Part shown: piece after piece, positions 26,997 through 35,818 of the stretch
Position numbering within the stretch: the stretch's first letter is position 1
Layout of the letters: each line of letters opens with the position of its first letter
Source of the DNA: Lachnospira sp900551945
Lineage (GTDB): Bacteria; Bacillota; Clostridia; Lachnospirales; Lachnospiraceae
Direction of reading: 5' to 3'
DNA length: 64,000 nt
NCBI GenBank assembly: GCA_048380335.1
Contig: DBFCCI010000034.1
Coordinates: 1-64,000 of the forward strand
Notes under the pieces: model-generated
Database searches by the model: none
What the model saw: only the letters and a program-made list of their open reading frames with translations
Told to the model about the DNA's origin: nothing
Translations under genes and position numbers: made by a program

Positions 26997-27459
26997 TTAT
27001 ATTCAATATTCACGTTATGCTTCTTCTTTAGCTGGTCTGGTTACCAGCGAGCATAACCTATCATATTCTATGATAGAAACTTAGACTGTACTTCCATATC
27101 TTTATAAGATATCGTGCCTTCCAGTCGTTGAACCTTCGTCCTCTCATTAGAGTAGGAGGGTAGCTTAACCTTCGCTACTTTCGCTTGGCTGCGGATATGT
27201 AATCTTATATAATAATATATTATATTGTTCACTTAGCATTATTGGTTAGCATATAAACAAATATCAACTTTTCCCATCTTTCGACTCTATCATATATAAT
27301 GTTATCCAATATATACTTTTGCATGATATTAATAATACAATCCCCGATACAATAATATTAAATATTATTGTCAATTTGACACCCATCTTTATTTTATTTG
27401 GCGATTGCTATATGGCATTACTACCATATAGGGCAAAATCGTTGTTTTGATTCACCTTT

Positions 27460-28545
27460 ACCAAAGAATAATCCACTAACAATTCCTATTGAACCCCAAG
27501 AGCCTATAAGATTTGTAAACTTATTTGCAACAGTCAGAAGAGAATTTAACGCATTAACAGCAGTAACAATTGCATCAGAATCTGTAATATTGTAAACTGT
27601 ATTTGTCCATGTATTCGATAAACGATTTAGCGAACCCTCCCAAGAACTTGTACTTATTTGAGCTTCTTTTGCCATAGTTCCTTGTCCATCAGCAAATTGT
27701 TCAAGCAGTAATTTGTATGTATCCTCATAATGAGTTAATAGCGCATCAAACTGCGTTGCCTGTGATTTTTCACCTAAAGAGCTTAGAAGATTCTCTTTTC
27801 TTACATCATTTGAAGATAATTTGTTATAAGCCTTAGACAAATCTTCTAATACGTCCATAGCATCTCTTGTTTGTGAAATACCATTTTTAGTTTCTTTTAA
27901 TGAAACACCTAACGCATTACATGCTTTTTCATATTTTGCCAATCCATTAGCATTAATACCTTCTTCTTCATCTGAAACTTGTTTTATATTAAGTAAAATT
28001 GTTTTAAATGTGTTTGCAACGTCTGCACCACTTTGATGTGTAGCAGATGCCATTGTTGCTAAAGCTGCAGTAAGTTGACTGACATCAACGCCTATAGAAG
28101 CGGCAGTAGTACCAACAATTGACATACCTTCTGATAAATCAGACATTGTTATATTATTATTATCACAAATTACATTTATACCATCTAAAGCTTCAGTAAG
28201 TTTTTTGACAGAACCCTCCATATTATATGCTGTATCAGTTGCAATTATCATTCTATTAGCAATTTCGGCAGTCATATCTCCTGCATTTTGGGCAGAAAGA
28301 GATAATTCAGCCAGAGCTTCTGAATTTTTATAACCAGCACTAAACATATCTTGAACATCGGATAAATAATCAGTTGCAGATTTTCCATATTTAGAAGCAG
28401 TAGTAAAAGACTTTTTTCCAATATTACTTAAATCAGTTTTTGTTAAATCTTGATTGATTTTGCTAATTTGTGTAAGATATGTATTTATATTTTTTAACTC
28501 AGGTAAGGCTTCTTTTAATCTTTTTTCAAAATCATCTATATTCAT
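27460..28545 (-). CDS. Tape measure protein, exon 1
   Basis: 362 codons, MNIDDFEKRLKEALPELKNI onward. The body (SVVGTTAASIGVDVSQLTAALATMAS-like region, QLTAALATMAS, GADVANTFKTIL, then SLGEKSQATQFDALL and SWEGSLNRLSNTW) is the conserved N-terminal domain of siphophage tape measure proteins. It ends at SGLFFG, where the intron begins. Read through without splicing, it would add 12 residues and stop. The ATG at 28545 follows AAAGGAG at an 11-base distance; an ATG at 28566 contains that site in its codons. The product sets tail length and passes through the tube during injection. Confidence 0.87.
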
Positions 28546-28608
28546 AAATTGATATTCTCCTTTCAAGATTTATATTTATTGAATAGAAAGGGTAGGTAAG
28601 CATATTAA

Positions 28609-28848
28609 TCATTTTTCTATTACATTGTCTTGTGAAGCCTGTAAATGTGTTTCATTATGAATAATCTCTGCTAATTTACTAATAAATTCATCTTGCAGTT
28701 CATCAATTGGAACATTCTTCATAGCAAAATATAAATTTTTAATAGTAGTGGTAATATCTTTCTTTTCATTAATTATTTCTTCAATAGCAGAGTAGAGCAA
28801 TAACTTAATTTTATGTTCTTTAATTTTCATTTTAAAATATGTGACCAT
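28609..28848 (-). CDS. Small helical protein upstream of the tape measure gene
   Basis: 79 residues, helical, with AGAAGGA before the ATG. In siphophages the slot just upstream of the tape measure gene usually holds tail assembly chaperones, often with a frameshift; no slippery site is obvious here. Assignment to that role is inference only. Confidence 0.65.
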   Translation of the reverse strand: MVTYFKMKIKEHKIKLLLYSAIEEIINEKKDITTTIKNLYFAMKNVPIDELQDEFISKLAEIIHNETHLQASQDNVIEK

Positions 28849-28878
28849 AATTTTCCTTCTTTCACTTTAATTTTATTA

Positions 28879-29355
28879 TTATAAGCCATCATGTAAAAGT
28901 TTTTGATACATTTCAGATATAAATTTCATACTTTCGTTTATAATATCATTTTTTAAATCATGTTCTTTGAGAATATCAGCATATCTTTTATGTGTATTAA
29001 AAATATACATAAAAGCTTCATTATTTGGCTTTTGTCCACTTGATAATGCTGAACAAAAATCAAGAATGGTTTTTCTCATATCTTCAATATCTTTATAAAG
29101 TAGTTGTTCTTGTATTCCATCAATTCCTTTGGATATTTTAGATATTTCATTGTATTGCCATTTATCATGTTTTTCTAATGTGGCAATTCTATCTTCAATA
29201 GTTTCTTTATCTTCTTCAATTCCTGTTTTTATACGAAATTTCTTTTTAAAATATCCAAATATTTCTATAATTTCTTTAAAAGCAAATAAGATAGTAAAGA
29301 AACTTACAATAATTAATATATAATTAATCTGTGTTAAATCTTGTATTTGTGACAC
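28879..29355 (-). CDS. Membrane-anchored coiled-coil protein
   Basis: 158 residues. One N-terminal membrane helix (INYILIIVSFFTILFAFKEI, about 10-29) is followed by a charged region and a coiled coil (about 50-85). The C-terminal half is helical. It is next to the holin, so a role in lysis or membrane targeting of the particle is possible. No family was recognised. Confidence 0.7.
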   Translation of the reverse strand: MSQIQDLTQINYILIIVSFFTILFAFKEIIEIFGYFKKKFRIKTGIEEDKETIEDRIATLEKHDKWQYNEISKISKGIDGIQEQLLYKDIEDMRKTILDFCSALSSGQKPNNEAFMYIFNTHKRYADILKEHDLKNDIINESMKFISEMYQKLLHDGL

Positions 29356-29361
29356 TCATCT

Positions 29362-29631
29362 TTACCTAACTTTTCTATATTCAATAAAATTTTTAAAGGC
29401 CTCATACATACCAGTTGAAGCCAAGCCAGACACTAATCCACCGAGTAAAATTTCAGGTGTAAATGACATGTTCAGCCACACATTTAACACAATACCAAGT
29501 ACTCCCATAATAGCAGGAATATACTTATTTATAAATTTTGTCGTTATAACATTTTTTAATATATACCCTATACATAAACAAATTCCAACAATTATTGGAA
29601 TTGCATAATTTGTTAAAAAAGATAAATCCAT
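29362..29631 (-). CDS. Phage holin
   Basis: 89 residues with three short hydrophobic segments: about 8-27 (IPIIVGICLCIGYILKN), 38-55 (IPAIMGVLGIVLNVWLN) and a Gly-rich one near 60-75 (LLGGLVSGLASTGMYEA). The tail is basic. 'GLVSGLASTG' and 'IPxIMGVLG' are typical of a small Firmicute phage holin family. Holins open the membrane to let endolysin out. It is separated from the lysozyme gene by ~19 kb of tail genes, which is unusual, since lysis genes normally sit together. Confidence 0.8.
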   Translation of the reverse strand: MDLSFLTNYAIPIIVGICLCIGYILKNVITTKFINKYIPAIMGVLGIVLNVWLNMSFTPEILLGGLVSGLASTGMYEAFKNFIEYRKVR

Positions 29632-29699
29632 TATATTTTTCTCCTAGCATTTTATTTGTCTGTTTTTATCCATTCTTGATATGATTAATGTGAAAAGCA

Positions 29700-29738
29700 G
29701 GGATAGTATAACTTTTGGTATTATAGTTATACTATCCC
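29700..29738 (-). terminator. 13-bp hairpin between tail tube and holin genes
   Basis: GGGATAGTATAAC (29700-29712) pairs perfectly with GTTATACTATCCC (29726-29738). It sits in the 160-base gap after the tail tube gene. No strong T-run follows, so it may be a partial terminator or an RNA-processing/stability hairpin that lets the abundant tube mRNA be uncoupled from the rest. Confidence 0.5.
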
Positions 29739-29793
29739 TATATTGTTTAACTAAAATATAGAAATTACTATCTTACAATGTTTTTATTAATAA

Positions 29794-30525
29794 TTATTCT
29801 TCAATAAGAATAAGGTCTAACATATTGTCATCTTGGTCACAAAGCATATCACAAGTGATAGTTATTGCATTTGGGTCACCATTATTAGAATATGATAAAC
29901 TTATATTACTTTGTGGTGCAACTTTATAAACAACAAGATGATATGGTAATACTTCATCATCTTCAGTTTTCATAATAGTATCTCCATAAACAGTAAAACT
30001 CTTAGGAAAACTTGTTGATTTAATACTAATTCTTTCTACCTTTTCAGTAAGTTCTTTTATGTAATAAACAATTACCTTATCTCCTTGACTAAGAGCAGAA
30101 GTAAGAGTAACTTTATTTGCTGCAACAGTATTTGCAAGCTCAGTGCCACAATCATCATCAGCCTTATAAACGGCAACTGTTCCAGCTACAGGAGTTTCAG
30201 ACAATGTTATTTCTGTACCATTTTCACCAATAACAAGTTCTTCTCTATTCATAAACTTTGCTGTCTTAGAAACTTCTCCACCAGTAATTAACTGCCATAA
30301 CTTAACTGTTTGAATTTGTGTTTCAATAGTAAGAGTTCCACCTCTTTCACCTGTAAATACCACTTTCTTAGGGTGTCCTTTTCCACCATAGGCATATATA
30401 TTTTCACCTGTAAGTTCTGTAGTTGTTACATTGGCAAAATCTAAATTTAAAAAAGGTTTCTTTGTAGCATAATCTACAAAAACAAGGTCGCAGACTTCTC
30501 TATTTGTTATATTTTTATTTGACAT
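29794..30525 (-). CDS. Major tail tube-like protein
   Basis: 243 residues. The block YAYGGKGHPKKVVFTGERGG followed by TLTIETQIQTVKLWQLITGG resembles tail tube proteins of large Firmicute phages. A central insert (about 105-160: GTEITLSETPVAGTVAVYK ... VIVYYIKELTE) looks like an Ig-like decoration domain. The ATG at 30525 has GGAGG upstream. No tail sheath gene is present nearby, so the tail is expected to be non-contractile. It is the first recognisable virion gene of the operon. Confidence 0.7.
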   Translation of the reverse strand: MSNKNITNREVCDLVFVDYATKKPFLNLDFANVTTTELTGENIYAYGGKGHPKKVVFTGERGGTLTIETQIQTVKLWQLITGGEVSKTAKFMNREELVIGENGTEITLSETPVAGTVAVYKADDDCGTELANTVAANKVTLTSALSQGDKVIVYYIKELTEKVERISIKSTSFPKSFTVYGDTIMKTEDDEVLPYHLVVYKVAPQSNISLSYSNNGDPNAITITCDMLCDQDDNMLDLILIEE

Positions 30526-30573
30526 TTTATGTACCTCCAATTTTTATTTAATATAAAATTTTTTAATAAAAAC

Positions 30574-31344
30574 TTAGTTATTATCTATTCTTTTAAACCA
30601 ATCTGAAATATTAAATTGTTTCTTTTCATCGCCCCAAACAGCAACGCTTAATGCACTAATATCATAAATATTGTTATTTGATAATCTATTAAAAGTATCC
30701 CATAATTGATAAATAGTTAGTTCCCAAATATTTAATATATTGATAGAGGGGTGTTTATTTGCTACTACAGATATAATATTTCCTAATGCTAAGTCTTTAT
30801 TAACTGTCACATTCTTTTTACTTTTTTCTTTTGCTTTATTGATTTTGTTAAAAATCTCTAAAGCCTTTTCATTTTTAATTTCACTTTTATCATATATATA
30901 ATTATCTTTGCGATTATTTAACTGAAGTATACAGTTTTTTACATCTGTAAAATTATTTTTATTGATAAATCCTATTATTTTACCATCAATATTTTTACTA
31001 ATAAAACAATTATAATTAATATCAAATTCAAATGACTCTAAAATAAAAAAATTTAATGCTTGTTGTAATAGTTTAATTCCATCTTGAGTATATATTAGTA
31101 AGTCAAAAATTGTTAATTTTTCTTCTTGTTTTTCAGATATTTTTTCAGATTGTGGTTTTAAACCATTAAACTTAAAGCCCTCTTCTTTAGTTATTATGAA
31201 AGGTGACAAATAATAATTATAATTGTTTATTCCTAATTCATTTATTTCTTTTAATGTAGGAGATTTTATATGTCCAACATTTTGAAGGTAAATAGGAGTA
31301 GGTGATATTAAATCAAAATAATCAATATGAAGCAAAATAGTCAC
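30574..31344 (-). CDS. Uncharacterised phage protein preceding the tail tube gene
   Basis: About 256 residues. The N-terminus (IDYFDLISPTPIYLQNVGHI, then SPTLKEINELG) and the C-terminus (NIWELTIYQLWDTFNRL ... VAVWGDEKKQFNISDWF) recall large-phage proteins encoded next to tail genes; by position it may be a tail assembly or chaperone protein. The start is uncertain: GTG at 31344 or TTG at 31335, the latter better spaced from GAGAGG. Directly upstream is the large structured RNA. Confidence 0.65.
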   Translation of the reverse strand: MTILLHIDYFDLISPTPIYLQNVGHIKSPTLKEINELGINNYNYYLSPFIITKEEGFKFNGLKPQSEKISEKQEEKLTIFDLLIYTQDGIKLLQQALNFFILESFEFDINYNCFISKNIDGKIIGFINKNNFTDVKNCILQLNNRKDNYIYDKSEIKNEKALEIFNKINKAKEKSKKNVTVNKDLALGNIISVVANKHPSINILNIWELTIYQLWDTFNRLSNNNIYDISALSVAVWGDEKKQFNISDWFKRIDNN

Positions 31345-31369
31345 CTCTCTTTAATTTTAAAATCAAATG

Positions 31370-32215
31370 AATTAAATATTTATTTCAAGCTGAGACAATT
31401 GACTTGATACATTAGCATCTATCATCATTGGAGATGAATTGTCACACTGTCAGTTAAACAGTAGCTAACAACAACACCGATTTCATTGGCTATCGGCAAA
31501 CTCTTACTATGAAGTATTATAGATTTCCTTTTATTGCATCGTTCCTTACTAGGTTTAGAAATGATAATTTCTTACAGTTGCAATATAACTGTACTTTCTC
31601 ATATAACACCTTGCGAGTGTTATATGTGTCCATATTACAGGACAATAAGTTGTTTTTTTCTTCATAGTTGTACACACTTTTGCTTACTATGTTAATATTT
31701 AAATTTTAATTTGTAACTTGTATTCTGGATAATTAAATAAACAATCGTATGATGAGGTGTACATTTAACAATCTGTACATTTTGAGTACAGCCCAGTTAT
31801 CACCATTTTGCTCAACTTGCTATCGTTTTGCTTCTTAGACTGATACCTGTCTTTCGATTTAAGACACCAATTCTAAAATCCAATCAGCACTTATACTTGC
31901 AATATTTGCACCAATTGTACATAAATCCTTCCCACATTTCTGTGTTAATACAGCGCATTTTTCATTACGCCCACCTCATCAAATTATTTGTAATAGAAAA
32001 CTAGAACAATAATTATAATGGTCATTAACAGTTGTCCTCTGACTTTAGATAAGGTATAGATTATATGTGTTTTCTGTCAAACTGTATAAATACAGTCGCA
32101 GTCTTAGAAATATTAGACTACTTTATACATGTCACCATGCTTATGTAATGACCCGAAACCAGCCACCTACAAAGTAGGAAAGTATAGATTTTTTTTAATT
32201 CTTTTATGAAAAAGC
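31370..32215 (-). ncRNA. Large ornate structured RNA, ROOL/GOLLD-like candidate
   Basis: About 850 bases without a credible gene inside a tail operon, dense with perfect complementarities. Long-range: TGATGAGGTG (31750-31759) with CACCTCATCA (31972-31981), 10 bp; ACTATGAAG (31506-31514) with CTTCATAGT (31660-31668), 9 bp. Local: ATATAACAC/GTGTTATAT (31601-31625), ACAGTT/AACTGT (31574-31592), CTGTAC/GTACAG (near 31774-31792), ACTGTA/TACAGT (32081-32096), CTGAT/ATCAG enclosing GTCTT/AAGAC (31840-31887), CCGAT/ATCGG (31478-31497). A CATG stem with a GUGA (GNRA) loop is at about 32130-32141 on the minus strand. Giant RNAs of this size in Firmicute phages include ROOL and GOLLD; identity with either is inference. 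Strand is inferred from the operon. Confidence 0.65.
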
Positions 32216-32234
32216 TAATAGAAGAACAATAGTC

Positions 32235-32534
32235 TTATTTATCAAAATAATTATTTAATTTTCTATTGTAATAACGAGTAACTTTAGGTTTTGTCCAAAT
32301 TCTCGCATCACATTGAATATCATCATACGTATGTATATTTCTTTTAGGAATATAATTACATTCTAAACTTAAACCATCTAAAATTTTTACTACTGTATTT
32401 TCAGTAGGAGTAGCAGAAGATAAGTAGTCAAATATACATTTTTCTGTTCGCTTAAATATTTTACGTACAATATCTATATTTATATTCTCTTTTTCTGCAA
32501 TTTCCTTAATAATATTTTCTTGTGTAATTGTCAA
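32235..32534 (-). CDS. Small HU/IHF-like DNA-binding protein (tentative)
   Basis: 99 residues. The first half (ITQENIIKEIAEKENINIDIVRKIF) has the N-terminal helix pair of HU-type proteins. VVKILDGLSLECNYIPKR matches the start of the beta-saddle, and the end (TKPKVTRYYNRKLNNYF) is basic. It lies between the RNA polymerase gene and the structured RNA, so nucleoid or transcription roles are possible. The assignment is by pattern only. Confidence 0.55.
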   Translation of the reverse strand: MTITQENIIKEIAEKENINIDIVRKIFKRTEKCIFDYLSSATPTENTVVKILDGLSLECNYIPKRNIHTYDDIQCDARIWTKPKVTRYYNRKLNNYFDK

Positions 32535-32619
32535 ATATAATCATTCCTCCTAACTGTATAAATTCATTTGTACAAATATATTTTGATTTATAAATAGGTA
32601 AATTTGCCTTATACGACAT
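32506..32619 (-). CDS. Possible 37-residue peptide
   Basis: MSYKANLPIYKSKYICTNEF and onward, with GGAG seven bases before the ATG. It overlaps the first 29 bases of the HU-like gene. It could be a leader or coupling peptide, or a chance frame. Confidence 0.3.
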   Translation of the reverse strand: MSYKANLPIYKSKYICTNEFIQLGGMIIFDNYTRKYY

Positions 32620-32658
32620 ATTGTTCTCCATATACGTACAAATAAAGTTAATTTTTCA

Positions 32659-32717
32659 ACCATTATTAGTGGACTTTTAATATTTTTAGTTAATATTAAA
32701 AGTCCATGTATAATGGT
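32659..32717 (-). terminator. Long composite hairpin after the RNA polymerase gene
   Basis: An outer stem ACCATTAT/ATAATGGT (32659-32666 with 32710-32717) encloses a perfect 13-bp stem GGACTTTTAATAT/ATATTAAAAGTCC (32671-32683 with 32693-32705). It sits 20 bases beyond the RNA polymerase stop. No U-run follows, so termination is uncertain; a processing site is possible. Confidence 0.5.
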
Positions 32718-32736
32718 CGAAAAATCTCTATAACAA

Positions 32737-35508
32737 CTAGTGGGACATTCGTTGTTTTCTCTTTTTTTCCCTTTCAATTCTACGTCTTTCTATCTTTTGA
32801 CATTGAGGACATCTTATAAGTTTACTATTATTATCAACTTCTAACCATTCTCCACAATCAATACATTGAATAAATTTAGTCTTTTTTTCTTTTATATTAT
32901 TTTTTAAGTTATCTACAACATATTGTCCATAACAAAACCAAAATAATTGTTTTCCACGTTTTTTATTCTTATATAAATATTCAATAAGCATATCTGCAAT
33001 AATATCTTGTGAATATCCAAATTGTGAAAAATTATTTCTTACTTTGATTGCTATATAATGAAGATTATCAATTTCTTCATCTTTCATATTTACCATATAA
33101 CGATACTTTTTATTAAGTTCATCATATAATTGTGATACTTCTTTAGGACAAATAATATTTGCATTATTCATCATCTTTTGATATTCTAAATCACCAAGCT
33201 GCATACCTCTAGTATTTATAGCCTTATTGGGAATACGAGAGTATAATTTATTTACAAAACTGTTATTTCGTTCACATAATTGAGATTTTTCTTTGTCTTT
33301 TGCATATTCAAAGAAAGCAGGTAACTTTTCATTTGTAAACTCTTTAATTTCTTTTTCAATACTATTAGGAAATTCTGGTTTATATAGAGTTTTAGCAAAG
33401 TCAATAACAAAATTATTTTGACAACATAATCTTTTTACACAATTAATAGCATGTTCTTTTTCTTCAACTGTTCCATTAATAAATACATCATTGTTCCAAA
33501 TCTTAGAAATATTATTACTATATATACCTATATTTCCACCTGTAAATGCAGTATTTAATCCTTCATAAATATTTTTATTATTTAAAAGTTTTGGCTCTGC
33601 TTTACGCATATTATAATAAAGTGGTACAATTCCGTTCATATTTCTTTGCACAATATTGACAAAATCAGGGTCAGCAACAACTAATGATTTATCTCCATCT
33701 ACATCAAACTGAAGAATTTTACTAATTAAATCATGTGTACTTGTATATATTGCATTGGTTGTAAACCATTCTTTAATATTTTTAACTCGTTCACCATAGT
33801 CTTTATTTGCCACATTAAAACGAATAGCATGCTCTTTATATAAATGAGGACTTCTTAGGCAATCAAGTTTATTATATTGTTTAAACAACCAACAGAATAC
33901 CTCTTTATCTTCAAGTAATCCTTTTGGATTTTTAATATGACCAAACCAATATTCACATGCAGCATAGTAGTCTGGAAGTATAAATGTATATTTTCCATTT
34001 ACTTCAAGTTTTCCACTTCTATATTTCTTTAAAAGACTATTTTTTACTTCACGAATAATATCTTTAACATATGTATCATTAAGTAAAGCTGGATAAATCT
34101 TTACTGCCTTTTGAAATGGTGTCATTTTAGTGTTATATGGTGTAATTCCAAGGATTTCTTTCATAGTATCTATGGAATTACAAATATTTGTAATCTTGTC
34201 AACCGACTTTTTCACTAATAAATCAATCTCATTATCTGTAATATCTGTAAGAGTCTGCAACATTTGATAATTTATTTTTGCATTTTTAATTCTATCTTCT
34301 TCAGTATTACATTTCCCTGCTTGACAATTATATTTCTTAAAATAAGTTTTATATTCTTCCCATGAATTATAAAACTTATACATTTTAAACTGACTCTTTG
34401 TAAAAATAATTTTTATATCTTCTGTAATTATGTCATGACTTTGCCCATATATGTCAGTAATAGTAGGAGAATAGTTATTTATTTCAATAAATCTTTTAAA
34501 ATCAAATACCCCTAATAATCCTTTTATCCATGGTGCACGAAACATTGTATTTTTAGTCATTACACTTGGAAGCATCATACCTGCTCCATCTGTATGTGTA
34601 ATAGGAACTACATCTTTTTTTCTCTCAATTGAATAATCTGTTTCGTCAATAAAATCAAATTCCCCTGCAACATTAGTTTCAAAATCATCAATAACAATAC
34701 ATCTATCAATATCAAAATCCACCCATTGGTCAGTAGCAGAATTAGCCAATGCCATGTATGCAAGATGTTTGTTTACATTATTTCCACCTTTTGAGTTAAT
34801 TCTATCTATTGTAAGACCACACATAATTGTTTTTTCAATTTTATCCCAAACGGATGTTTTAATAAAAACTGCTTTCTTTTTACGGATTTGACCAGCAGAA
34901 GATGTAAAATATTTATATTGTTCACCATTATACATAAACCCATAAAATGACAAATCTTTAAAAATATCAAAATAATAGACCTGAACAATCATAATAGCAT
35001 CTGTTAATTCATCTTGTTTTATACCAATAATTCTTGTAAGTGATGACTCAAAAACTGAGATAATATTATTATCATTTAATTTATCTGTTCTAATTTCTCT
35101 TAATTGAACTTTTTTATCATAAGGAATATTATGCAGTTTACAATATTCAATCTTATTAGATAAAAGTTCTTTCTGATGTACTTTATTTTCTAAGAGCTTT
35201 AATAATTTTTCTTTTGCTTGCTTTGCTTTATCTCTTTTATGAGAAACGATAATATTCCATTTTATATATTGTTTAATAACACTATTATTTTTTTGATTAT
35301 ATTCTTCAAAAGAACCACTTTTCCAATGTGAAATGTTTTCTTTTGTAAAACCTTGAGATATAAGCGTTTGTTCTAATTCTAATAATATATCATTGATATA
35401 AGTTTTTTCGTTTCTATATTTACAATTCATCTCATGTAAGTATTTTTCGTGATTACTATAAAAATGACTTGTATCTATAGAATACATATTAATTTGTTTA
35501 TCTAGCAT
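32737..35508 (-). CDS. YonO/QDE-1-type single-subunit RNA polymerase
   Basis: 923 residues. Motifs of the two-barrel RdRP-like RNA polymerases appear in order: THTDGAGMMLPSV (D307-G308, compare FTDG.G.IS of cellular RdRPs), FRAPWIKGLLGVFD (K329, compare R.GG.KGV), LRSPHLYKEHAIR (R552-L556, compare RNPCLHPGDIR), and the catalytic LQFDVDGDKSLVV (D602, D604, D606 of the metal-binding DxDGD loop). The C-terminus carries a zinc ribbon (CIDCGEW ... CPQCQK) and a basic tail. Bacillus phage SPbeta YonO and crAss-like phage virion polymerase show that this family can be a DNA-dependent RNA polymerase. Here it would transcribe the tail locus. The ATG at 35508 has GGAGG upstream. Motif evidence is strong; activity is untested. 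Confidence 0.88.
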   Translation of the reverse strand: MLDKQINMYSIDTSHFYSNHEKYLHEMNCKYRNEKTYINDILLELEQTLISQGFTKENISHWKSGSFEEYNQKNNSVIKQYIKWNIIVSHKRDKAKQAKEKLLKLLENKVHQKELLSNKIEYCKLHNIPYDKKVQLREIRTDKLNDNNIISVFESSLTRIIGIKQDELTDAIMIVQVYYFDIFKDLSFYGFMYNGEQYKYFTSSAGQIRKKKAVFIKTSVWDKIEKTIMCGLTIDRINSKGGNNVNKHLAYMALANSATDQWVDFDIDRCIVIDDFETNVAGEFDFIDETDYSIERKKDVVPITHTDGAGMMLPSVMTKNTMFRAPWIKGLLGVFDFKRFIEINNYSPTITDIYGQSHDIITEDIKIIFTKSQFKMYKFYNSWEEYKTYFKKYNCQAGKCNTEEDRIKNAKINYQMLQTLTDITDNEIDLLVKKSVDKITNICNSIDTMKEILGITPYNTKMTPFQKAVKIYPALLNDTYVKDIIREVKNSLLKKYRSGKLEVNGKYTFILPDYYAACEYWFGHIKNPKGLLEDKEVFCWLFKQYNKLDCLRSPHLYKEHAIRFNVANKDYGERVKNIKEWFTTNAIYTSTHDLISKILQFDVDGDKSLVVADPDFVNIVQRNMNGIVPLYYNMRKAEPKLLNNKNIYEGLNTAFTGGNIGIYSNNISKIWNNDVFINGTVEEKEHAINCVKRLCCQNNFVIDFAKTLYKPEFPNSIEKEIKEFTNEKLPAFFEYAKDKEKSQLCERNNSFVNKLYSRIPNKAINTRGMQLGDLEYQKMMNNANIICPKEVSQLYDELNKKYRYMVNMKDEEIDNLHYIAIKVRNNFSQFGYSQDIIADMLIEYLYKNKKRGKQLFWFCYGQYVVDNLKNNIKEKKTKFIQCIDCGEWLEVDNNSKLIRCPQCQKIERRRIEREKKRKQRMSH

Positions 35509-35689
35509 TTGTATACCTCCATTAAATCTTATAATATTTCTTTGATAAACATTATTACACACAATATTTTTTCAAAATTAATGTAGTCATTGTATGTAAT
35601 TGTATCCATATAATAAATTCTCTTTTTAATTTTATATTTTTATATATGTGATTTGTTTTGATTTGAAAATAAGATATAAATAGTAGTAG

Positions 35690-35818
35690 TACTAGTACAG
35701 ATTATATTATTAAGTACATAAAAACACTCGTGTTTAGAAAAATACTTCAATATTTTTATATGTTTTATTAAAATTAAAAAACTTATTTTTAGTTATGATA
35801 TAATTTAAGAAATCAACA
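35690..35818 (+). promoter_or_regulatory. Divergent control region before the small XRE gene
   Basis: A perfect palindrome GTACTAGTAC lies near 35689-35698. TATAAT at 35799-35804 is only 15 bases before the XRE start codon. Transcription would begin about 8 bases before the ATG and no ribosome site is visible, so this is a near-leaderless message. The stretch 35563-35690 is AT-rich and holds no gene. Confidence 0.5.

Larger units (their letters stand above)
26151..27459 (-). ncRNA. Group I self-splicing intron in the tape measure gene
   Basis: The minus strand carries the group I core in order. P element: GATGGGAAAAGTTG (about 27275). Q/P4-P6 strand: TCCGCAGCC (about 27190). R/P7: GGTTCAACGACTGGAAGG (about 27130-27115). 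S: AAGTACAGTCTA (about 27085). A P9 hairpin (CTATCA/TGATAG) and a P9.2-like hairpin (GTTATGC...GCATAAC enclosing GCTGG/CCAGC) follow. The exon end TTTGGT (ending 27460) pairs with GCCAAA at 27397-27402, placing the required U-G pair at the 5' splice site. The P1 loop has an 8-bp stem CTATATGG/CCATATAG. With the 3' site after TAG at 26151, the exons join in frame (1086 and 6015 nt, both multiples of 3). The core is clear; the 3' splice site is a model. Confidence 0.85.

Noticed and set aside
31370..32215. Group I or group II intron in the structured region
   Set aside because: No P7/R-S core as in the 27-kb intron and no domain V-like hairpin; flanking genes do not form one split protein.
31370..32215. 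tRNA embedded in the structured RNA
   Set aside because: No GTTCGANTC-type T-arm with a matching acceptor was found.
32550..32777. 75-residue open frame overlapping the RNA polymerase end
   Set aside because: It runs through the composite hairpin and out of frame over the polymerase gene, without a ribosome site.
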